Part shown: one piece after another, positions 57,120 through 64,000 of the stretch
Position numbering within the stretch: the first letter of the stretch is position 1
Layout: every line of letters starts with the position of its first letter
DNA from: Onthophagus taurus
Lineage: Eukaryota; Arthropoda; Insecta; Coleoptera; Scarabaeidae
Reading direction: 5' to 3'
Length of the DNA stretch: 64,000 nt
NCBI RefSeq assembly: GCF_036711975.1
Contig: NC_091971.1
Coordinates: 22,389,501-22,453,500 of the forward strand
Notes under the pieces: generated by a model
Told to the model about the DNA's origin: nothing
Databases searched by the model: none
Seen by the model: only the letters and a program-made list of their open reading frames with translations
Position numbers and translations under genes: made by a program

Positions 57120-57538
57120 GTTTAAAAATACAAAAATCACATAATTTCTATCAATAAATTTAATGTTTATTTAGGTTATGTCAAACGTCAATACAGAATA
57201 GATGGCGCTTATCCACGAAAATATTTCTTGTTATATTTATTTTAATATATTATATTTCATTTTAATAATAATAATAATTCATAACAATAAATCGCATAAT
57301 TCTTAATAATAAGTAATAATAATAATAATCTCGTTTGATAAAATTTTAATTTTTAATACTACAACTAGATGGCGCTCACCGGACAAAATATTTTTAAAAA
57401 TCAATTAATTAATTGTAATTATTTTTCTCGATGTAAAATAATACATAAAATGATGTATAAGTTATTTAAAAAAACATTTTTCTTTTTAATCCTTTGTGAA
57501 CAAATTTTATTTTTACACCCCTTGTAAATTTAAAAAAA
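57120..57538. other. Upstream of THAP; ATT microsatellites
   Basis: Non-coding. It contains taataataataatt runs at about 57265 and 57305-57335, and two copies of agatggcgct (57201 and 57368). Confidence 0.5.
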
Positions 57539-57970
57539 GTGACGGTTAACTTTAGTTAAAACAATTGACGATCAATTGTTTTTTGCATGTGTGATTGTTG
57601 GTGCGTTTACTAGTTTTAAAGTGTGTTTTATTGAAATAAAATTAAAGAATCTGCATTATAAAGTTCATAAAACAGGTAAACTTTCCATCACAAATGGTCC
57701 CATACATAAATTAAAATTATTTGAATACGGATTTAAATTTAAACTTACTTTTAGGTTATTAAAAGAAAGTGACGGTTAATTTTACTTAAAAAACAATTGA
57801 CGATCAAGTCTTTTTTGCAGGTGTGATTGTTGGTGCATTTACTACTTTTAAAGTGTGTTTTATTGTAATATAAGTAAAGAAACAGCGTTATAATGTTCAT
57901 AAAACAGGTAAATTTTACCATCCATGAATCAAATTATTTGAATACTGATTTAAATTTGAACTATCCTTTT
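57539..57970 (+). repeat. Tandem duplication of the SMC3-like 5' region
   Basis: The block gtgacggttaactttagtta...gtgtgattgttggtgcgtttac...aagttcataaaacag/gtaaac...cttttaggttatta (57539-57765) is repeated at 57768-57975. In the second copy the start reads ATGTTCATAAAACAG and leads into exon 2. In the first copy ATG is AAG, and the acceptor is followed by non-SMC sequence. The left copy is therefore a decayed promoter/first-exon duplicate. Confidence 0.85.
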
Positions 57971-58286
57971 AGATTATTATAGAGGGTTTTAAGAGTTACC
58001 GAAACAATACTGTTATAGAATCCTTCGATAAACACAGTAATGTTATTGTTGGTCGAAACGGCGCCGGAAAAAGCAACATTTTCTGTGGTAAATTGTTTAA
58101 TAGCCCTCGCGATTAAGTTTATGTGCTAAAATCATTTTATTTTTAGCTATCCAGTTGATATTTACTAATGAATACTCCAATTTGAGATCACAACATAGGC
58201 AAATGTTACTTCATGAGAACTCTGAAGCACAATTTACCAACGCATATGTTGAGATTATATTTGATAACACAGATCGTCGTTTTCCG
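57893..58286 (+). CDS. SMC3-like: SMC3-like cohesin ATPase, N-terminal exons
   Basis: SMC3 is the cohesin subunit whose ABC-type head binds ATP at DNA. Three exons (57893-57907, 57973-58087, 58147-58286) join in frame to 90 codons. They start MFIKQ, then [18 protein letters not shown], Walker [11 protein letters not shown], the Q-loop Gln in AIQLIF, LLHENS and [14 protein letters not shown]. The order and spacing match SMC3 with no indels, but from memory a substantial fraction of residues differ from the otherwise very conserved SMC3 (for example [19 protein letters not shown]). Exon junctions have good splice sites (cag/gtaaat, tgtg/gtaaat, ccg/gtactg). No fourth exon was recognised up to 64000, so it is either a long-intron gene or a truncated duplicate. 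A diverged paralogue or a young pseudogene is possible. Confidence 0.75.
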
Positions 58287-58394
58287 GTACTGTTTAACTT
58301 ATTTTTTTTTTAATTTTTTTAAATAATTTTTGATACGTGTTCAAACACGATGGCTTTTTTGATTTGAAACATTAATAGATACAACACCTTACTT

Positions 58395-58640
58395 GGTTTT
58401 TCCACAAATTTTTTTAAACCCCCACCCCGAAAAAGTGATTAAGCCAAATTCTACCACATAATAGAACACAATTCTTAATCTTTTTATCAATTTTCAAAAC
58501 ACCGTAACCCCTACCGACTTTCGAGAAAAAAATATACTTAAAAACCGCGGATGGGACTTTAGGGGTGAATTTGACCCCGATGGGCACTTCTGAAATTGAT
58601 GAAATTTCAGAACGATTCAGATTTTCTAAAATTCAAAATT
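58395..58640. repeat. Dispersed repeat shared with 50395-50650
   Basis: The same series of words (cccccaccccgaaaaagtga, ccacataatagaacacaatt, accgcggatgggacttta, ttgaccccgatgggcact) appears in the same orientation, with a deletion relative to the left copy. It is non-coding. Confidence 0.7.
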
Positions 58641-59189
58641 TAATTGTGGTAATAATAGTTTAACCACTATAAATTGGTGACCCCGATTGTAACTCTATAC
58701 AACCTTCATGGAATATTATTACATTACTTGTTTAAAAAAATGAATAAGATCTCTATTGATAAACAAATAACTACAAAAGCTAAAATTAGAACTAAAACTA
58801 GAACTAACTCTAATTTTAGTTTAATTCACACCGGCCGTGAAAGCCTTCGCGTACTTAAACTACAAAAGCAATAATTTTTAATAATTTTAACACGGGTTTG
58901 TTCGACATAAATCACGCGAAACGAGGTAAACTAAAAACTGAACATCACTTTATTCCCGCAACCGTCTTATAGGCGCTTTAGATTAGGACCGGGCTATGGC
59001 GACGCTAAGTCGTGAACACAGATGCTGCTTTACTTGTGTAAAACTAATCGATAATCTAACGTCTTTTCCCTCTTTGTTCTCTCTCGTGCTATAGTATCTA
59101 CACAGATCTGTGGTAAGTATCTAAATAAAATTTAAAAGTATAAAGTATATTATTGGAAGAAATGCTTGATTCTAAATACCACCGGTACT
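58641..59189. other. No gene; ctagaac minisatellite fragment at 58780-58850
   Basis: Near 58780-58850: aaattagaactaaaactaga then tagtttaattcacaccggcc. This is the same unit and junction as at 23490 and 44550. A GC-richer stretch at 58950-59060 is unexplained. Confidence 0.5.
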
Positions 59190-60191
59190 AGGGTGCGGGA
59201 AGTTAGCCCCCCATTTTTTGATTTTTAATTTTTATTGTTGTTCTAGAGTTGCTCTACATTGTTCCAAAGCGGCAAATCGAAAAAATAAAAACTCCGCGAG
59301 AAAACCGAAAAAACAGGTTTTTTCGGAAAAATCAAATTCTCTTTGTTGTTCTGGGTTGTTCTAGTTATTGTTCTAGAAAATCAAAATTATGGGATACAGC
59401 ATTACGAAGTTATAACTAAAAATAGGTGTGGCCGCCGAAATGTCTAGTTGATTGCTTTGACCATAGTTTTTCTATTATCAATTCCATATTACAAATATAT
59501 ACTTATTATAGCTAACGCAATCTGGAACAGCTATTATTTTCACTAGAACAACTATCTAAAGGGCACTTTACTCTTTGAAAATTAAAGTTTTTGGAAGTTT
59601 CAGTCAGTAATTCTTGTGTCAGCGGTTTTATATTACACAATAAGAATTAAAACATATAGAACAATCTAAAATAACTCAAACTTTGCCGATTCAAATTGTT
59701 CTAGATGTGTTTTACGTTTAACACGGACATTAATTTTGCAAAATCACATATTTTTTGTTGCTCTAAATTGTTCTTGTTGTTCTAGGTACTTAAAATGTTT
59801 ATTTAAACACTGCGGCTTTAGTTCTTTTAAAGTTTCATATTAAAAATTAGTACTTACAACAATTAAAACAATTCAGAACAGCTGATTTTTCACTAGAAAA
59901 ACCTTAAATTTGAGTTGTTGTGATATCGGACAGGTTTTGTTGAATCTGTGAACTGAAGCTTTAATATAATAACAGTTTTAAAAACTTAAAAAATATGTAA
60001 TAATCTGACCATCTAATTTTCTAAAAATCACCTTTCTCTTTAAACTTATAATAATAAAACATAAGTTGCGATTTAAAGTGTATTTTATTTTGTAAAACTA
60101 AGTAATAAATTAATAAACTAAACTAACGATACAATAACTATTCTTTCACAAAAACTGTACAAAAACTTATTTTAAAGTAAAGTATAACTAA

Positions 60192-61579
60192 GGGCCGGTT
60201 GTACAATATACCGATAAATCTGTCTGATAACTATCCGGTCGATAAACTTATCGGGAGGATAAAGATATTCGCTGTTGTACAAACTGTTTTTGTCGGAAGG
60301 ATTGCTATCGCCTAAATAAGACTCGGTTGGTAGTACTTTTTTCCCATATCTAGTCATTTGTGCCGTACATTGGTAACGCTAACGTCTTTCTTTGAAATTT
60401 GAACTGATTTTGACAATAATAACAATTGTATAAATTGTGCAATTAGCATTTTAATAAATATCGAAAAATGTTTAATTTGTACGATACTAGTACCAGCAGC
60501 GAGTCCGAAAACGAATTTTTAGTTAATGTTTTTAGGTAAAAGAAAAAGAAATTAAAGAACGAAATAACCACATGGCGCAGTGAGATGAAACGGATTTTTT
60601 TAGACGGTTGCGGTTAACCAAAAAAAGTTAAGAAAGAAAGAATTAAAAAGAATTAATAGTTAAGATTAAACATGCATTTCTCATAAACAGAGTTAAACAC
60701 ATATATTATAAAATTGGTAAAATAATTAACCTAAACAATCACTGTCAAATTGTGATGGTGTTCCATCGCAGCTTAGTTTTATCAAATTTCTAGTTCTTTC
60801 ATATAACGGGTTTAACTTTTCTTCACATGGACCTCCACCAGTACCTATCACATCAGTGCGGTATTTGGCAATGGCTTGACATCTTTTTTTAATGTTTCGT
60901 ATTTACTGCGAAGCTGTTCCCATGTACGGTTTGTCGTGCCGGTTGAATTAAAAGTTTGACAATTCTTTTGCTATGCCGCTTTCTAAAATACAAGATATGC
61001 TCTTTTGTGCATATCTTGACGCTCTTTCCAAGTGCATCTGTTTTTTTATTTTCTATAATATTAGCTAGAATTTCTACAATTTCAATTAATCGCCAACGAT
61101 ATTTTATGTACACATTTAAATAAATCAGTTTATGCATTAACTAGCTGTATTTCAGTTACCTTTGAGAATTGAGCACATGTTCTTAGGAACATTTCTGTTT
61201 AAAATGAACAAATCTATAACATATTAACGTATGTACCATTCCTCATGAAACACCTGTATATTAGGCAATTAAATATAATTGCCTAATATACACCTAATTG
61301 TGTATAATTAGCAGTACGTTTATTTTTTTCCTTCCAGAACAACAAACTAACCAAACTTTTTCACGACAGACAACGTTTGTCAATATTGTTATATAAAAAC
61401 CTTGGTAACCATACATATCTGGCGGATAACCGCCTTATCGGCACCTCTGAATACCCGATAAGTTATCCTGTCAATAATCTCCCCCATAAAAATAACCGTA
61501 CATTGTAATACAGTACAAACTAACTTATCGGCCAGACAACGCTGTCGGGAAGTTTATCGGTATATTGTACAACCGGCCC
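60192..61579 (-). mobile_element. PIF/Harbinger element with decayed Myb/SANT-like protein
   Basis: The TIRs are at least 27 bp (GGGCCGGTTGTACAATATAC and complement) with TAA on both sides (60189-60191 and 61580-61582). On the minus strand about 61100-60760 reads, across at least two frame breaks, EIVEILANIIENKKTDALGK, then GTTNRTWEQLRSKYETLK, RCQAIAKYRTDVIGTGGGP and PLYERTRNLI. These are the features of the Myb/SANT-like DNA-binding partner that PIF/Harbinger elements encode beside their transposase. No DDE transposase is visible, so this copy is non-autonomous. Confidence 0.75.
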
Positions 61580-61619
61580 TAAATAAATTAAATCATCTAA
61601 ATAGACTAATATCACGGAA

Positions 61620-61765
61620 CTCATTTACACACATATATGCACATTTGTGCATTTATTTCTGTTGCTTCTTCAACTTGTATGGATTTTTTTCTTAAATCAT
61701 TAAATAATAACCAATTGGCATTGATGGGCACAAATGTCGTGTAGTATCCTACATCACTCAAAGAG
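61620..61765 (-). pseudogene. USP-like C-terminal scrap, copy 1
   Basis: On the minus strand: GYYTTFVPINANWLLFNDLR, then KKSIQVEEATEINAQMCIYV, ending in a stop near 61625. It resembles the His-box end of USP peptidases (GHYTAF...W..F+D...V....V...AYILFY). The His of the box is Tyr here. It matches the inverted copy at 62075-62220. Confidence 0.45.
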
Positions 61766-62074
61766 TGAGTACCTTCGTAGCTGATGATAGTTGCGAGGAT
61801 ATAGACTTTGTTCTGGAGCTGTAAATTGCGGGGGTAATCAAGTGTGGGAAGTTACCTCCCCATTTCTTGATTTTTAAATTTTTCATTGTTGTTCTAGATT
61901 GTTCTAGACTTGTTCTACATTGTTCCAAAGCGGTAAATAGCAAAAATAAAAACTCTGCGAGAAAAACCAAAAAAACAGGTTTTTTTTACTAATCCCTCAT
62001 TTTTAGAAAAATCAGATTTTCTTTGTTGTTCTGGGTTGTTCTAGTTATTGTTTTAGAAAATCAACATTATGGGA

Positions 62075-62220
62075 TACAGCATTACGAAGTTATACACTAC
62101 CCGGCATTTGTGCCCAACAATGCCAATTGGATATTATTTAATGACTTACGAAAAAAATCCGTACAAGTTGAAGAAGCTACTGATATAAATGCACAAATGT
62201 GCATATATGTTTATAAATGA
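62075..62220 (+). pseudogene. USP-like C-terminal scrap, copy 2
   Basis: Plus strand: EVIHYPAFVPNNANWILFND, then LRKKSVQVEEATDINAQMCI and YVYK before the stop. It retains the HY of the box. It is nearly the same as 61620-61765, with mostly conservative amino-acid changes. The upstream sequence is unit A, not a peptidase domain. Confidence 0.45.
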
Positions 62221-62371
62221 GCAAAGTGATGTAACTGTATTATTCCATGATATTAGTTTATTTACATAATTTTGTTTATTTAGTTATAGTTTACCTTAGA
62301 ATAAGTTATTGTACTGATATAGTAATACTGATCGAATAGGTATCGTTTTATTTGTTAGTTTAGTTTATTTA

Positions 62372-62507
62372 GGCCCACTTTTACCATCCTCCTGATAAAC
62401 TATCTAGAGGATAGTTGCCATGGTTACGGCGGTTTTAAGCGCTCTCATTGGCTAAGAACTGGATTTATCTATCGGATAAATTTATCAGGAGGTGGTAAAA
62501 GTGGGCC
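62372..62507. mobile_element. PIF/Harbinger-type MITE, 136 bp
   Basis: TIRs GGCCCACTTTTACCATCCTC and the complement of GGCCCACTTTTACCACCTCC are flanked by TTA (62369-62371 and 62508-62510). The interior ggttacggcggttttaagcg resembles 9160-9297. It is inserted into repeat unit B. Confidence 0.85.
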
Positions 62508-62718
62508 TTATTAATTTATTACTTAGTTTATACAAAATAAAATACACTTTAAATCGCAATTAGGATGGTCAGATTATTCCATATTTTTTTAGTTTTCTAA
62601 AACTTTTATTATATTAAAGGTTGGGCAGCAAACAAAAACACACTATTTGTATTACACATTATGTACTAAAAACTAAATATCTCTGTGCCCACCCACACAG
62701 AGATACATTTATCTATAC

Positions 62719-63630
62719 TAGGGATTGCAATCAAGAAAGGTTTTTACAATCCCGGGATTTCGGGATCAGAATTCTCTATCCCGGGATTTCTGGGCTACAT
62801 ATGTAATCATAAATAAAAAGTGTTCAAGGTGTTTCTAACATTTCAGCTTATTCTAACCATAATACAAGAAGTTTCAACCAAAAAAATCAACCATCGATAG
62901 CACTATTTTTAAAGATATGTCGCAGAACAATCAATTTATCTATTATTTTATTTCCTAAACAAGATCTAAATTTTGTGTTGAAGAGAAGCACCGTTCCGAT
63001 TCCACACTTGTTGGTGGGATAGTTTTCAAACATTCAAAAGCGAATTGAAAATTTTTATCCATACTACCGCCATTATTGAATATATCAATTTCCTGGATCA
63101 ATGTATTGAAGAGTGCATTCTTTTTCTCTTTGTTTAGACATTTTCAAACATATTTTGTTCTTCTATCTCATTTATCATAAATTGTGAAGCTATATCTGCT
63201 TTTTCTAGTGTAATACACCGCAAACATAACAGACTGGCTTTTACAGTCAGCTTTGCCGGTTCCAATATAGTTACTAACGCTTTAATAAGTTCGTACTGTG
63301 AATCTACAAGAAAGGGCTCTTATGTCAACCATTGCTTTACGTGCGCATTTTTCTAATAATATGAATCGCTCCAACGTAACAAATAGTGTACTTCACCTAG
63401 TCTGACAATTTAAAATTAATTTGATTTCTTTTTCGTGGTCTTTTTTTATATAATTTTGTAATATCTAATATGTGCTTGCAGCGTCAACCGATAAATCGCG
63501 TCTTATTCCTTAAAAAAATAGTAAATTCATGACGTAAACATAACCCCGAAAATCCCGAAATTATAATTGATTTCCCTGGATAATTTTCGAGATTTAAATA
63601 TGTACGGAAATCCCGGGATTGCAATTCCTA
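62719..63630 (-). mobile_element. hAT element with dead transposase
   Basis: The left end TAGGGATTGCAATC and the right end (complement TAGGAATTGCAATCCCGGG) are flanked by 8-bp near-identical direct repeats atctatac / atatatac, the size expected for hAT. Minus-strand scraps: ASLLCLRCITLEKADIASQF (about 63240-63180), then NALFNTLIQEIDIF and PPTSVESERCFSST (about 63010-62960), the latter being the conserved SVESER block of the hAT C-terminal dimerisation domain. LIVLRHI follows. Stops break the frame. Confidence 0.8.
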
Positions 63631-63675
63631 ATATATACTGTATGTATATTTATTATATTATTATATATTTATATA

Positions 63676-64000
63676 CCCTACTCAAAATAATTAGGGGAAC
63701 ACTTTTTTCGAAATCTGTAACTTTTTAGATAATAGTTCTAGGTAAATCAAATTTGGTTTACTTCAACGACATATATTTAACTAAAGAAAATTACAAAAAC
63801 AATGTTACAACTTTTAGTTACTTCTAAGTTACACTTAAATATGTAAATTGATAACGCAAAACAAAATGGAAACGACTCTCATAGTATCATAGTATACTCT
63901 CGAGTCGGGTTTTCTGTGGATTGGTGAGGTTTAATACCTACGTGGCATGCTTTGCACTCGTCTGCGAAGACATTCTTGGGGTATGCTCTCCCATTCCTCA
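63676..64000 (-). pseudogene. 3' end of a Tc1/mariner-like transposon
   Basis: A TIR-like end CCCTACTCAAAATAATTAGG follows TA (63674-63675). On the minus strand the window edge (64000 to 63931) encodes EWESIPQECLRRRVQSMPRR before a stop, which matches the C-terminus of Tc1-type transposases. The remainder lies to the right of the window. What is visible has no lesion. Confidence 0.7.

Larger units (their letters stand above)
59190..62220. repeat. Complex repeat cluster with direct and inverted units
   Basis: Unit A (59190-59410), with ttgttctagattgttctag-type words and ccgcgagaaaac, is repeated in direct orientation at 61840-62085. Unit B (about 59990-60190 plus 61583-61750) is repeated in inverted orientation at about 62085-62600. 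A Harbinger element (60192-61579) is inserted into the left B copy. Unit B includes a coding scrap resembling the C-terminus of a ubiquitin peptidase. The whole looks like rearranged copies of one unnamed transposon. Confidence 0.65.

Overview
The window looks like an AT-rich insect nuclear genome. Genes are split by short GT..AG introns, arthropod-type serine proteases are present, and the sequence is crowded with metazoan transposons (Jockey- and CR1-like non-LTR elements, Ty3/gypsy, Tc1/mariner, Tigger/pogo, piggyBac, hAT, PIF/Harbinger, fold-back elements). A beetle is my best guess, but that is an inference from general character and not from a diagnostic marker. There is no sign of bacterial operons, CRISPR arrays or tRNA/rRNA genes.

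Host genes that can be supported are few. (1) The 5' part of a folliculin-interacting protein (FNIP) gene lies on the minus strand. Five exons (10324 to 3506) splice in frame into 337 codons, and the rest of the gene would lie beyond the left edge. Its first intron holds a 3.3-kb satellite array of about 175-bp units. (2) Two secreted chymotrypsin-fold genes lie on the plus strand. The gene at 45127-46130 (271 aa) has lost its catalytic serine (Phe at that position), so it is a serine protease homologue. The gene at 54988-56125 (273 aa) keeps the full His-Asp-Ser triad. (3) A two-exon THAP zinc-finger gene (56194-57112, minus) converges on the second protease with 68 bp between stop codons. 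(4) The first three exons of a diverged SMC3-like cohesin ATPase lie at 57893-58286, preceded by a decayed tandem copy of its own start region.

Layout. 1-2.8 kb: two dead non-LTR retrotransposons. 3.5-10.6 kb: FNIP, the satellite and a probable promoter with an E-box. 10.6-28.2 kb: gene-poor, dominated by a repeat family present in inverted copies with hammerhead-ribozyme-like motifs, fold-back minisatellites rich in the words ctagaac/gttctag, and terminal-inverted-repeat (TIR) elements with clean TA duplications. 29.76-42.68 kb: one 12.9-kb fold-back composite bounded by a 9-bp target duplication and carrying nested Tc1, Tigger and further fold-back insertions. 42.7-44.6 kb: a hairpin MITE, a gypsy pol fragment and a non-LTR RT fragment. 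45-58.3 kb: the protease cluster, THAP and the SMC3-like gene, separated by transposon remnants. 58.4-64 kb: repeats with ubiquitin-peptidase-like coding scraps, two Harbinger elements, a hAT element and the end of a Tc1-like element.

All exon models and boundaries were read by eye from reading frame, splice consensus and remembered family motifs. No database search or folding program was run.
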